Assembly: GCA_017635595.1 (NCBI GenBank)
Contig: JAGBLF010000013.1
Location: 1 to 64,000, forward strand
Length of the DNA stretch: 64,000 nucleotides
Source: Alphaproteobacteria bacterium
Lineage (GTDB): Bacteria > Pseudomonadota > Alphaproteobacteria > RF32 > CAG-239
Direction of reading: 5' to 3'
Each line of letters opens with the position of its first letter. Within the stretch, counting starts at the first letter, position 1. The notes under the pieces are model-generated. The model had not been told where the DNA came from and did no database searches. It saw only the letters and a program-made list of their open reading frames with translations. Made by a program: the position numbers and the translations under genes. Below are positions 17,068 through 25,904 of the stretch, in pieces.

Positions 17068-17622
17068 ATGACAATGGGGCAGCTTTTATTAATCGTTATT
17101 ATTGTTTTTTTATTGGTGTATTTGGTGTCGGTGTACAATAAGTGCATAAGCTACCGTAACTATGTGCGCGAAGCTTTTGCGACAATGGATGTTTACTTAA
17201 AAAAACGTTGGGATTTGGTGCCTAACCTGATAGAATTGGTAAATAAATATTCGCAATATGAAAAAGGAATCTTAAAAGAGCTGACGGAAATTCGCACTCG
17301 CGATTATCAAGGCTTATCCGCCGAGGATAAAATCAGTACCAATATGGTGCTCGGACAGACATTAACTAAGTTTGTCGCAGTTGCCGAAAATTATCCGGAT
17401 CTGAAGGCTAATCAAACTTATACAACGCTCATGCAGCAGATGGAAAATGTCGAAAACGATATTGCCAATGCCCGTAAATATTATAATGGTACGGTGCGCG
17501 AATTAAATACTCTCTTAGACGTTTTTCCGACCAATGTTCTCGGTGAGCTGTTCGGTTTTAAAAGAGAAAAGCTGTTTATTGCCGAAGAAAATGAACGTGT
17601 TAATATAAAGGTTGATCTTTAA
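17068..17622 (+). CDS. lemA: LemA family protein
   Basis: 184 aa. One N-terminal membrane helix (LLIVIIVFLLVYLVSVYNK) is followed by a long helical bundle outside or inside the membrane: REAFATMDVYLKKRWDLVPNL and AENYPDLKANQTY are family hallmarks, with NVLGELFGFKREKLF near the end. Function of LemA is not settled; it usually sits with a DUF2207 or TPM-domain partner, as here. AAGGAG precedes ATG; the stop overlaps the next ATG by one base, so the pair is coupled. Confidence 0.92.
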   Translation: MTMGQLLLIVIIVFLLVYLVSVYNKCISYRNYVREAFATMDVYLKKRWDLVPNLIELVNKYSQYEKGILKELTEIRTRDYQGLSAEDKISTNMVLGQTLTKFVAVAENYPDLKANQTYTTLMQQMENVENDIANARKYYNGTVRELNTLLDVFPTNVLGELFGFKREKLFIAEENERVNIKVDL

Positions 17623-19373
17623 TGAATGTTAATAAAATATTGTTTTTATTACTTTTTATTAGTCCGCTGCTGTGCGGATTTTCGGCACGGGCGGAGAACT
17701 TTGTAATTAAAAATTATGATATTGAGCTTTTGGTTAATCGCGACCAGGTGGTAACGGTAAGGGAAAATATTACGGCGGATTTTCAGATAGCATCACATGG
17801 TATTTTTAGGGATATTCCGAATAAAAACAGTGATATATCGTCTATATACGTTGATAATCGTTACAGTGTAGAGCACAGTGTCGGGAATGTACGCCTTAAA
17901 ATCGGCTCGCCGGATACATTAGTAACCGGTTTGCAAAATTACGGTATTTCATTTAAGCATCAATTATTCGGTGACAGGCGCGAATTCTACTATAATATTG
18001 TCGGTACCGGTTGGCCGGTCACAATAGAAAAAGTACGTTTTAAGGTTATATTACCGGCACCGTTTGATAAATCGAAAGTAGGTCTTTCAATCGGCGAATA
18101 CGGCACAGCAGGGTTCAAAGACGGGGCGCGGTTTACCATGTTTGAAAAAGAAATTATCGGTGAAACTTTTGCACCGTTACCGCCGTATCACGGTATAACG
18201 TTGCGGATGGAATTTCCTCAAGGCTATTTTAATCAAAAAGAAAATCCGTGGATTCCGATTACTCTGTGGGCGATTATCATTATGAGTCTGCTATCGTTTT
18301 CTATTTGGTTTTTGTATGGAAAAGATGCCCATATCACGCCGGTTGTGTCGTTTTATCCGCCGAAAGATTTTAATGTATATGAGGCTGAACAGGTTTGCAC
18401 CGAAAAAATAACCTCCAAAAGTTTGGTTGCTATGCTGATAGCATTGGCTCATCAGGGATTTATCAACATCGTTACCGATGATAAAGATTTTTCGCTTATT
18501 CGCCTTAAAGAATATGACGGAAACAATGCGGCTATGAAAAAATTAATGGAGGCGTTATTTAAGCGCGGCTCTCATCAATTACCGACAGTCGGCAAGAATG
18601 ATTTGGAAAAATCGACAACATTTTACAAAGATTGCGATTCTATCTTAAAAAGCTTGAACGGTTATAAGAGTAAGTTCTTTTCCGCGGTTTCGGTTAACAA
18701 AGCTGTTGATTGTTTTATGTTTTTATTGTCGGTTGGTCTTGTGTTATTAACGGCTTTTGCGCTAAATCACTATCGCTTTGGTGATGATATGGCCGGATTG
18801 TTGTTGTCCGGTTTGATTTGCGGCTGTTTCTTGACTGTGTTTAGGCGGAATACAAAGTCGTTAATCGGGCCGGCAATATTTGCTGTATTTGTGTTCTATT
18901 TGTTTTTACAACAAGTTGCAAATTCGATGGATAGTACAAATTCATGGCAGGTACAATGCGGTTTTGTAGGCGCAATTATTTCGATTATTTGTTATATTCA
19001 AATGCCGCAACTCAATTTTACCGGCAGAAGATCTAAAGGCGAACTGTTGGGCTTGAAAAAATTTATTGATGTGGCCGAGAAAAAACGTTTGGAACTATTG
19101 GTAGAAGAAAATCCGGAATATTTTTATGATATTTTGCCGTATGCCTATATTTTAGGTGTTTCGGATAAATGGATTAAGCAGTTTGAAAGTATTACGGATT
19201 TGAATCCCGACTGGTATAAAGGCAATTTCAAAAATCTTAACAGATTTTCAAAATCCATGAATTTGATGACACAGCCTTCGGTTGCCAACGGCGGTATCAG
19301 CCAAACAAGCAGTCGGGGCGGCGGCGGATTTTCCGGCGGCGGTTTCGGCGGCGGTGGCGGCGGTTCGTGGTAA
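17622..19373 (+). CDS. DUF2207 membrane protein with glycine-rich tail
   Basis: 583 aa. A signal peptide (residues 1-24) precedes an extracytoplasmic beta domain (about 25-210: YDIELLVNRDQVVTVRENI), a membrane helix near 215-235, a cytoplasmic part, and more membrane helices at about 360-460. It ends in a run of GGGG, GFSGGGFGGG and a final Trp, typical of DUF2207 and TPM proteins. Role unknown, thought to be envelope-related and tied to LemA, which overlaps it here. Confidence 0.88.
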   Translation: MNVNKILFLLLFISPLLCGFSARAENFVIKNYDIELLVNRDQVVTVRENITADFQIASHGIFRDIPNKNSDISSIYVDNRYSVEHSVGNVRLKIGSPDTLVTGLQNYGISFKHQLFGDRREFYYNIVGTGWPVTIEKVRFKVILPAPFDKSKVGLSIGEYGTAGFKDGARFTMFEKEIIGETFAPLPPYHGITLRMEFPQGYFNQKENPWIPITLWAIIIMSLLSFSIWFLYGKDAHITPVVSFYPPKDFNVYEAEQVCTEKITSKSLVAMLIALAHQGFINIVTDDKDFSLIRLKEYDGNNAAMKKLMEALFKRGSHQLPTVGKNDLEKSTTFYKDCDSILKSLNGYKSKFFSAVSVNKAVDCFMFLLSVGLVLLTAFALNHYRFGDDMAGLLLSGLICGCFLTVFRRNTKSLIGPAIFAVFVFYLFLQQVANSMDSTNSWQVQCGFVGAIISIICYIQMPQLNFTGRRSKGELLGLKKFIDVAEKKRLELLVEENPEYFYDILPYAYILGVSDKWIKQFESITDLNPDWYKGNFKNLNRFSKSMNLMTQPSVANGGISQTSSRGGGGFSGGGFGGGGGGSW

Positions 19374-19437
19374 ACCCGAACATTCAGACTATTTAAAAAT
19401 ACGTATTTCTGACTATCTCTAAAATAAAGGAGGTCGT

Positions 19438-19749
19438 ATGCGTTTTGTAAAGCCACACAGTTTAACGGATAAATCATTTATTTTAGATGTGCGTTCACCT
19501 GAAGAACATGATACGGAAAAGCTGAAATTGCCCCACGTTTTTAAGAGCTTAAACGAACTTGATCCGCTGGAGTTTATTAAAGAAAATAATATATCTGATG
19601 AGCAGACGATTCATATTTTGTGTGCATCGGGTATCAGGGCCTCACATGCCGCCGAGATGTTTGAAAAAGCCGGTTTTGATAACGTGGCCGTGGTTATCGG
19701 CGGTATAATCGAGGCCGAATATGAAGGTGTGGAAATTATAAAGCATTAG
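19438..19749 (+). CDS. single-domain rhodanese-like protein
   Basis: 103 aa. The rhodanese fold is seen from SFILDVRSPEEHD to the active loop ILCASGIRA, where Cys can carry a persulfide and Arg closes the loop (CxxxxR). It could move sulfane sulfur between proteins, for example to tRNA thiolation or Fe-S assembly. AAAGGAGG is a very strong ribosome site. It precedes rnhB by 56 bp, probably by chance. Confidence 0.85.
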   Translation: MRFVKPHSLTDKSFILDVRSPEEHDTEKLKLPHVFKSLNELDPLEFIKENNISDEQTIHILCASGIRASHAAEMFEKAGFDNVAVVIGGIIEAEYEGVEIIKH

Positions 19750-19805
19750 CTTGAGATGCAGATGTAATTTTATATAATGGCATAAATTGCATGTAGGAGG
19801 AATTT

Positions 19806-20435
19806 ATGCCGGACTGGAGTTTGGAAGATAAATATCAGGGGTTTGTTTGCGGTGTCGATGAAGCCGGCCGCGGCCCGTGGGTGGGGCCGGTGGTGGCCGG
19901 TGCTGTTGTTTTTATAACGCGTGAAATTAACTCTGAGTTATTGCAGGGAATTAATGATTCTAAAAAACTCAGTGCCAAAAAACGAGAGTATTTGTATGAT
20001 TTGTTACTCAAAGAAGCCGAACTCGGGCATTTATGCTATGGAATAGGTGAGGCAAGTGCCGCGGAAATTGACAGCTTAAATATATTGCAGGCGACATTTT
20101 TGGCGATGACACGCGCCGTAGAAAACTTAAGTACAAAGCCTCAATTTGCTTTGATTGACGGTAATCGTTTGCCGGCAAAGTTTCCGTGTGCGGCATCGTG
20201 TTGTATCGGCGGTGATGCCAAGTCGTACTCCATTGCCGCGGCCAGTATTTTAGCCAAAGTTTATCGGGATCGCTTAATGCAGAAAATGGCGCAAATCTAT
20301 CCGGGATACGGTTTCGAAAAAAATGCCGGTTACGGTACCAAAGACCATATTGAAGGCTTAAAAAAATACGGTATTACACCCGAACACCGCAAAAGTTATA
20401 AGCCGATTAAAGAGTTTTTGGCAGACAACTTATGA
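19806..20435 (+). CDS. rnhB: ribonuclease HII
   Basis: 209 aa. It cuts RNA in RNA-DNA hybrids and single ribonucleotides in DNA. Catalytic Asp18 and Glu19 in GVDEAGRGPW, NDSKKLS, the LIDGNR segment, and SYSIAAASILAKVYRDR with the last acidic residue are all present. TAGGAGG precedes ATG. Confidence 0.96.
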   Translation: MPDWSLEDKYQGFVCGVDEAGRGPWVGPVVAGAVVFITREINSELLQGINDSKKLSAKKREYLYDLLLKEAELGHLCYGIGEASAAEIDSLNILQATFLAMTRAVENLSTKPQFALIDGNRLPAKFPCAASCCIGGDAKSYSIAAASILAKVYRDRLMQKMAQIYPGYGFEKNAGYGTKDHIEGLKKYGITPEHRKSYKPIKEFLADNL

Positions 20436-20483
20436 AAAATTACTTGCGTTTTAGCATAAAAAAGGATATATTTCCCCTCGTGA

Positions 20484-20561
20484 TACAGGCGTAGCTCATC
20501 AGGATAGAGCGACTTCCTCCTAAGAAGTAGGTAGGCGGTTCGAGTCCGCCCGCTTGTACCA
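20484..20561 (+). tRNA. tRNA-Arg (anticodon CCT)
   Basis: 78 nt with encoded CCA. Acceptor ACAGGCG pairs with CGCTTGT (one G-U). The anticodon loop CTCCTAA gives CCT, reading AGG. T-arm GGCGG-TTCGAGT-CCGCC is perfect. Confidence 0.93.
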
Positions 20562-20715
20562 TTTTTAATCTGCACCGCGATATTTATTCACATAACAGAT
20601 GATAATCCTTTTGCAACAAAGCTTCCGTAAAGCGGTGCGTTTTCTGATTAGCCGGTATTAAATTTTTTAATAACAGACACACAAATTGTTGCTCAGATAG
20701 AGTCTTTTCTTGCGG

Positions 20716-21585
20716 TTAGTACAGAGAATAATCCAAACCGGCCCACTCATATAACTGTCTTTTGGCTTCTTGTGTTTCGTTGTATTGCCTTTGGTTAAAA
20801 GTGTTGCTGTGGTGAGGTGTGTCATTGTATATGGCTAAAATTTCCGGAATATGATGAAATTTTGCACCGGCTTGAACCATATCAAGGTATAAATAATAGT
20901 CATCGGAAATAACATCTTTGTTGTAACGGATGTTGTGTTTTTCGAGAAATTCTTTACGCATCATTGAAGCCGAGTGTGTCGGAACAGCCAGCGAAAACAG
21001 CAGACCGAGTTTAATGTTTTCGTCTTTTTCGGCTTCCGTATACAGGTCTGTGCTCTTGTGTAAGCGGCTTAGTACATAGTCAAAAACGTGAGCGCGCTTG
21101 TTTTCTATCCCTTTTTCATAGTCTAATTTCAAAATAGTATCAACATCGACAACATCTGTTTCGGGGTGAGAATCCAGATATTCGGCCGATACTTTTAAAC
21201 GTTGCGGCAAAGAAATATCATCGGGATCCATCATGGCGATGTATTGACCGCGTGAAAGTTCCAAGCCGCGATTACGATTGCCGCAGATACCTAAATTTTT
21301 CTCGTTGCGATAAATGCGAATTCGACTGTCCTCTCTTTCCCATTGTTGCAGCATACTCCAGGTTTTATCGGATGATTCATCGTCAATCACAACCAGTTCA
21401 AAATCATCCCATTCGGATTGCAAAAACATCGGAATAACGCTGTCGACATATTTTTCAGCATTATATGTTGTTAGTATAACCGAAACTTTCGGGTGGTATT
21501 TCTTGTATTGCAGATAACCGAAGAATCCGGTGTAAATCAGCAATACGGATACAAGAATCAAAATAATGTTACTTTTGTTAAACAT
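20716..21585 (-). CDS. membrane-anchored glycosyltransferase family 2, apparently 3'-truncated
   Basis: 289 aa. A membrane anchor (IILILVSVLLIYTGFFGYL, residues 7-25) is followed by a GT-A domain: VSVILTTYNAEKYVDSV, donor DDESSDKTW, the DxD-like MMDPDDISLP, and the catalytic-base region DDYYLY. It transfers a sugar to a surface glycan on the cytosolic face. The frame stops at TAA 20716-20718, yet it continues open for 43 more codons with protein-like sequence (SEQQFVCLLLKNLIPANQ) to another stop at 20584-20586. This suggests a recent nonsense change near the C-terminus; the catalytic part is intact, so activity may remain. It lies 21 bp after hydF. Confidence 0.8.
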   Translation of the reverse strand: MFNKSNIILILVSVLLIYTGFFGYLQYKKYHPKVSVILTTYNAEKYVDSVIPMFLQSEWDDFELVVIDDESSDKTWSMLQQWEREDSRIRIYRNEKNLGICGNRNRGLELSRGQYIAMMDPDDISLPQRLKVSAEYLDSHPETDVVDVDTILKLDYEKGIENKRAHVFDYVLSRLHKSTDLYTEAEKDENIKLGLLFSLAVPTHSASMMRKEFLEKHNIRYNKDVISDDYYLYLDMVQAGAKFHHIPEILAIYNDTPHHSNTFNQRQYNETQEAKRQLYEWAGLDYSLY

Positions 21586-21606
21586 AGTGTCTCTACGTAC
21601 AGATGT

Positions 21607-22794
21607 TCAGATTTCTATATTAAAAGGTTCGATCACGCGGGATAAAACGCCTTTTAATTCGGATATGCAAACGCCGTAGTTGGTGATGGCAACGCCGGCC
21701 TGTTCGCATTTATAAATGCGTGATAAAATTTCACGTCGGTTAATGGTACAGCCGCCGCATTGTATAACCAATTTGTAATCTTCAAGATGTGTGCCGAAAT
21801 CACAACCGGAAACATGATCGATTTGCAAATCTTTTTGGGTTTTCTTTTTCAACCAGTTCGGAATTTTAACCCGCCCGATATCATCTTCCGTCGCATGGTG
21901 GGTACATGATTCGGCAATTAAAATCTTATCGCCGTCTTGCAATTTGCTAATTATGGCTGCGCCCTTGACCATTTTCGATAAATCGCCCTTAAAACGCGCC
22001 ATCAAAATTGAAAAAGTGGTACATTTGATATTATTCGGTGTTTCGGCAACCATGCGGTCGACAATTTGCGAATCGCATACAACCAGTGCCGGCGGATTTT
22101 TGAAATTATTTAAGGCGGCAAGATAATCATTTTCTTTAACCACCAAAATATTCTGTTCGTGGTCTAAACAATCGCGAATAGCCTGAACCTGCGGCATAAT
22201 CAGACGGCCTTTCGGTGCGCCGTAATCCAACGGAATAATCATGACAACGGTCGAGTGTGCCGGTGCTAAATCACCCAACAGCGGCGGATTATTGATAAAT
22301 TCATCCGGGCATACTTTAATAAGCTCGGCTTTGATTTGGCTAAGCACTCGGTCACGCGAGTTTTTGTCGGTTGAATTGACGATAATACCATCGGTTGCGT
22401 TGATTTTATATTTATCGGCCTGATTATAAATTTTAATCAGCGGAATTTTGCGCTCGTTGGCCATGGAAATAATTTTTTGTTCTTCTGCGGCAATTTTATC
22501 GCCTTGGCAGACAAGCATAATCACATCGGCACGGTCAAAAGTTTTGAAAGTTTTTTCCATACGTTTATCGGAAAGTTCCGAATCATCTCCGAAACCGGCC
22601 GTATCTATCCACAAAACCGGTCCGAGCGGTTGCAACTCTTGGGCTTTTTCAACAATATCGGTTGTGGTACCGGCGATATCGGAAGTAATGGCAAAATCCT
22701 GTCCCGTCATTAAATTCAAAAAACTGGATTTTCCGGCATTGACACGTCCCATGATGGCAATTTGCAAACGTAATGATTTTGGTGCTTCGGTCAT
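21607..22794 (-). CDS. hydF: [FeFe]-hydrogenase maturation GTPase HydF
   Basis: 395 aa, full length. HydF is the GTPase scaffold on which the 2Fe subcluster of [FeFe]-hydrogenase is assembled before transfer to HydA. N-terminal GTPase: Walker A GRVNAGKS (16-23), switch GTTTD, DTAGFGD, NQAD in place of NKxD. C-terminal 4Fe-4S ligands: Cys297 (with His299/300, CTHH), Cys346 and Cys349 (QCGGC). All three cysteines needed for the cluster are present. AGGAG precedes ATG; tatD ends 1 bp upstream, so the two are co-transcribed. HydE is at 31032; HydG and HydA are not in the window. Confidence 0.94.
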   Translation of the reverse strand: MTEAPKSLRLQIAIMGRVNAGKSSFLNLMTGQDFAITSDIAGTTTDIVEKAQELQPLGPVLWIDTAGFGDDSELSDKRMEKTFKTFDRADVIMLVCQGDKIAAEEQKIISMANERKIPLIKIYNQADKYKINATDGIIVNSTDKNSRDRVLSQIKAELIKVCPDEFINNPPLLGDLAPAHSTVVMIIPLDYGAPKGRLIMPQVQAIRDCLDHEQNILVVKENDYLAALNNFKNPPALVVCDSQIVDRMVAETPNNIKCTTFSILMARFKGDLSKMVKGAAIISKLQDGDKILIAESCTHHATEDDIGRVKIPNWLKKKTQKDLQIDHVSGCDFGTHLEDYKLVIQCGGCTINRREILSRIYKCEQAGVAITNYGVCISELKGVLSRVIEPFNIEI

Positions 22795-22795
22795 G

Positions 22796-23533
22796 TTATT
22801 CTCCTGTGAATTTTGCCCAATTTTGCATTATTTTTTGAGAAAACCGTGCGGTCGGCAGATTAAATATCGGGGCAAGTTGAGCTGCCAGCAGCGGTAAGTT
22901 TTCCGGTAGGGTTTCACCGTTATCGATATTTTGATACGGACCGTCGGTTTCTAATAATATTTGATTTATATCCAAATTTTGCAAAATTTCAACTCTGTTT
23001 TTTTTGCGCAAAATCGAAAAATTAAGCCCGATGAAAAAACCGTGGCGCTGAATATCTTTTCCCCATTCGGCGGAGCCGGTAAACGAGTGAAAAATCGTTT
23101 TTTCGGGTAATAAAGAAAACAGTTTCTGCATATACATATCTGCTTTGACAGAGTGGATAATCAGCGGGCGATGATATTTTTTTGCCAATTCAATGTGCGG
23201 TAATAAAATTTTAATTTGAGCCTCGGTATCAGTGTTTTTAAGCCGGTCAATACCGCATTCGCCGACACAAGTCTTCGGATTGCTTTTCAAACGGCGTTCC
23301 AAATCGGTTTGCCAACTTGCCGGTGCATCATCAGTGTACCACGGATGAATGCCGTATGCCGGTATAATTTGCGGATATTCGGCAGCAAGCATATCAATGT
23401 TTTGCCAATCACTCGGGTGTGCCGAGACATTGATTAATTTTACAACACCGTTTAAAATCGCATTTTTTATGACATTATTAATATCTTTAGTTTTATAATC
23501 TTGCAAATGAATGTGTGAATCAATAAATTCCAT
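22796..23533 (-). CDS. tatD: TatD-family metal-dependent hydrolase
   Basis: 245 aa, TIM-barrel amidohydrolase fold. Metal ligands: DSHIHLQ near the N-terminus, Glu in CVGECGIDRL, His in PLIIHSVKA, HSFTG, and LLETDGPY. TatD proteins are 3'-5' DNases acting on single-stranded DNA in vitro; a DNA-repair role is likely. It is first in the tatD-hydF pair. The start is only 33 bp from the divergent alr start, so promoters of one or both must lie in the neighbour's coding sequence. Confidence 0.88.
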   Translation of the reverse strand: MEFIDSHIHLQDYKTKDINNVIKNAILNGVVKLINVSAHPSDWQNIDMLAAEYPQIIPAYGIHPWYTDDAPASWQTDLERRLKSNPKTCVGECGIDRLKNTDTEAQIKILLPHIELAKKYHRPLIIHSVKADMYMQKLFSLLPEKTIFHSFTGSAEWGKDIQRHGFFIGLNFSILRKKNRVEILQNLDINQILLETDGPYQNIDNGETLPENLPLLAAQLAPIFNLPTARFSQKIMQNWAKFTGE

Positions 23534-23566
23534 TAAACAAACCTTTTATATTTCGGAGGCAATCTT

Positions 23567-24682
23567 ATGAGTATTTTTAAAAAATCCGCAGCGGATGTTT
23601 TTACTCAACCCGTTTTGGAAGTTAATTTAAACCGTTTAATCGATAATTACAAGCAACTTTGTCAGATTATTGCACCGGCAAAGCCATCGGCGGTGGTTAA
23701 AGATGATGCTTACGGTTTAGGGGCGGCTATGGTTGCAAAAGCTTTGTATGAAAAAGCCGATTGTCGTGATTTTTGGGTGGCCCATGCCGTAGAAGGGCAA
23801 AAAATAGCCGCTGAGGTTCCGGATGCCAATATCAGAGTTTTGCAGGGAATCGGCGCCGACAGTATAGAATTGTTTGAACAATATAAATTAATACCGGTTA
23901 TCAGTTCACCGGAAATGCTTAACTATTGGAAGGCTCATAAAATCGAAGGTGTTGCACCGGTTATTCATGTCGAAACAGGGCTTAATCGCTTAGGTTTTCG
24001 CGAAAATGAACTTGCGGCCTTATCGCGCTCGGATATTAAATCTTTTTCAATGGTCATGAGCCATTTGGCTTGTGCCGATGAAAAAGACCATTTTATGAAC
24101 CAGCATCAATTAGATAACTTTAAGAAAATCCGTGAAAAATATTTTGCCGATGTGCCGGCATGCTTGTCAGCATCCGACGGTGCGTTTTTGGGGGCGGATT
24201 ATGCTTTTGATATGGTACGTTTGGGCGCGGCCGTTTATGGTATCAATACGGCACCGTATCGTCCGAATCAGATGAAAAATGTGGTGACGGTTAAAGCGCC
24301 GATTTTGCAAATTGCCGATTTGGCTAAAGGTGAGTTTGTCGGCTATTCGGCTACCTATCGGGCACCGACACAGCGAAAACTGGCTATTATTTCTATCGGT
24401 TACGGTGACGGTATTCCGCGTTCGCTTTCCAATGTCGGTCGTGTATTTTTCAACGTGGGCGGAAAAATGTGTGAAGCGCGCATTTTGGGACGCGTTTCCA
24501 TGGATAATATCATTTGCGATGTGACAAGTATTGAGGGCTTAAAAGTCGGTATGTTTGCCGACATCATAAATGATATTTATACGCTGGATGATATTGCCCG
24601 TGATGCCGGCACAATCAGTTATGAGATTGTTTCGCGTATAGGTAAAAACGCAAGATTTAAAAAGACGTATGTCTTAGATTAA
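23567..24682 (+). CDS. alr: alanine racemase
   Basis: 371 aa. It makes D-alanine for peptidoglycan. The PLP lysine is Lys45 in AVVKDDAYGLG (family form VVKANAYGHG); HVETGLNRLGF, LSASDGAFLG, GYGDGIPRSL and GRVSMDNIICDV are the other conserved blocks. A strong CGGAGG site precedes ATG. Two alphaproteobacterial classes exist (alr and dadX) and sequence alone does not tell biosynthetic from catabolic use; a biosynthetic role is likely as no dad genes are near. Confidence 0.94.
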   Translation: MSIFKKSAADVFTQPVLEVNLNRLIDNYKQLCQIIAPAKPSAVVKDDAYGLGAAMVAKALYEKADCRDFWVAHAVEGQKIAAEVPDANIRVLQGIGADSIELFEQYKLIPVISSPEMLNYWKAHKIEGVAPVIHVETGLNRLGFRENELAALSRSDIKSFSMVMSHLACADEKDHFMNQHQLDNFKKIREKYFADVPACLSASDGAFLGADYAFDMVRLGAAVYGINTAPYRPNQMKNVVTVKAPILQIADLAKGEFVGYSATYRAPTQRKLAIISIGYGDGIPRSLSNVGRVFFNVGGKMCEARILGRVSMDNIICDVTSIEGLKVGMFADIINDIYTLDDIARDAGTISYEIVSRIGKNARFKKTYVLD

Positions 24683-24695
24683 TTGTTTTCGGTTA

Positions 24696-24956
24696 CTATT
24701 TTTTGGCACGGATAATCATATAAAGAATCATCGCGCCGAAGAATAAACCTATGCTGTTGAAAATCAGCATTTGTACAGAGTGGATATACAGCCCGTACAG
24801 AATCCACGAAATTAAGCCCGTACAATAAATAATATAACTGGTCAGCGATAAGCCGCGCACATCTTTCGAGCGTATGGTTTGTAAAGTCTGCGGCAAAAAA
24901 CATATTGCCGTGCAGATGCCGGCAATGTAGCCGAATAATTCTCCGATAATATTCAT
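24696..24956 (-). CDS. SemiSWEET sugar transporter
   Basis: 86 aa, three membrane helices, the half-size bacterial form that works as a dimer. The PQ-loop motif FLPQTLQTIRSKDVRGLS is clear, followed by SYIIYCTGLISWILYG. It would pass sugars down their gradient across the inner membrane. The start is ATG 24956 (MNIIGELFGYIAG), preceded by GGAGAG. It is convergent with alr. Confidence 0.88.
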   Translation of the reverse strand: MNIIGELFGYIAGICTAICFLPQTLQTIRSKDVRGLSLTSYIIYCTGLISWILYGLYIHSVQMLIFNSIGLFFGAMILYMIIRAKK

Positions 24957-25121
24957 ATGTTCTCTCCGTATTATTTGTTCACTAATAGTAAGTGTTAAAA
25001 TATTAATTGGCAAGTATTTTTAATTTTTTAAAAACTTGTGAATTTCTTTATTAAAAAGGTTTTGTTTTCTTTTTGATAGAGGTATGGTTAAGCAATTGTT
25101 AATTTTATCAGGAAGGAAAAA

Positions 25122-25412
25122 ATGAAAACTGTTACTCGTGTTAGTATTACTGAGGCGATTTATGAAGAAATCGGATTGTCACGCAAAGATTCCGGTGATA
25201 TCTTGGATTTGATTATCGAAGAAATTAAAAAAGAACTTGCCGATGGTCATGATGTTAAGATTTCTTCGTTCGGTACTTTTAGCTTGCATAAGAAAAATGC
25301 TCGTATAGGGCGCAACCCAAAGACCGGTAAAGAAGCTGAAATTACACCGCGTACGGTTATTTCGTTTAAACCTTCTCAGCTGTTGAGAAAAGCCGTAAAC
25401 GGTCAAAAATAA
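25122..25412 (+). CDS. ihfA: integration host factor alpha subunit
   Basis: 96 aa, HU/IHF fold: SITEAIYEEIGLSRKDSGD, KISSFGTFSLHKKNARIGRNPKTGKE and PRTVISFKPSQLLRK. IHF bends specific sites in promoters and recombination sites. Its pairing with the merR gene directly after it is the alphaproteobacterial arrangement that normally follows fabH. GGAAGG precedes ATG. Confidence 0.92.
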   Translation: MKTVTRVSITEAIYEEIGLSRKDSGDILDLIIEEIKKELADGHDVKISSFGTFSLHKKNARIGRNPKTGKEAEITPRTVISFKPSQLLRKAVNGQK

Positions 25413-25424
25413 TAAAGGGTAGGG

Positions 25425-25847
25425 ATGATCATAAATAAGTCAAAATCTGCGTTTAAGACCATTGCCGAAGTTGCTGAAGAACTTGGGGTTGCAACGCATG
25501 TTTTGCGCTTTTGGGAAACAAAATTCAGTCAAATCCGCCCGATGAAAGCAACCGGCGGACGGCGTTATTATCGTCCGGATGATGTTGAAATTTTAAAACT
25601 CATCAAAAGCTTGTTGTATGATAATCGCTATACTATTGAGGGAGCGCAGCGCTATATCAAAGAAAAGGGTTTGAAAAATCTTTTGAATGATAGCGAAATT
25701 CAAAAAGACTTCTTTGAAGATAATACTGTTGCCGAAGAGCCACAAGGTGAAGGTGTCAAGGCTACGCTCAGCAATGACGTATTGTTGCAGATATCTGAAG
25801 CGGTAGATACTTTAAGAGAATTACGAAAGAAACTTTCAAATTTGTAA
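25425..25847 (+). CDS. MerR-family transcriptional regulator
   Basis: 140 aa. An N-terminal winged helix-turn-helix of the MerR type: [32 protein letters not shown] and [14 protein letters not shown]. The C-terminal part (about 85-140) is a short helical, coiled-coil-like region without metal-binding cysteines. The ihfA-merR pair is widespread in alphaproteobacteria, where its target is unknown. It begins 12 bp after ihfA and ends with a strong terminator. Confidence 0.9.
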   Translation: MIINKSKSAFKTIAEVAEELGVATHVLRFWETKFSQIRPMKATGGRRYYRPDDVEILKLIKSLLYDNRYTIEGAQRYIKEKGLKNLLNDSEIQKDFFEDNTVAEEPQGEGVKATLSNDVLLQISEAVDTLRELRKKLSNL

Positions 25848-25854
25848 GTTTGGT

Positions 25855-25888
25855 AAAAAAGCTCCGTTTCAATAAACGGAGCTTTTTT
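25855..25888. terminator. bidirectional terminator between merR and the prepilin gene
   Basis: Perfect 15-bp stem (25855-25869 with 25874-25888), CAAT loop, with A/T runs on both sides so that it serves both convergent genes. Confidence 0.88.
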
Positions 25889-25904
25889 ATGGCAGATCTT
25901 AAAT

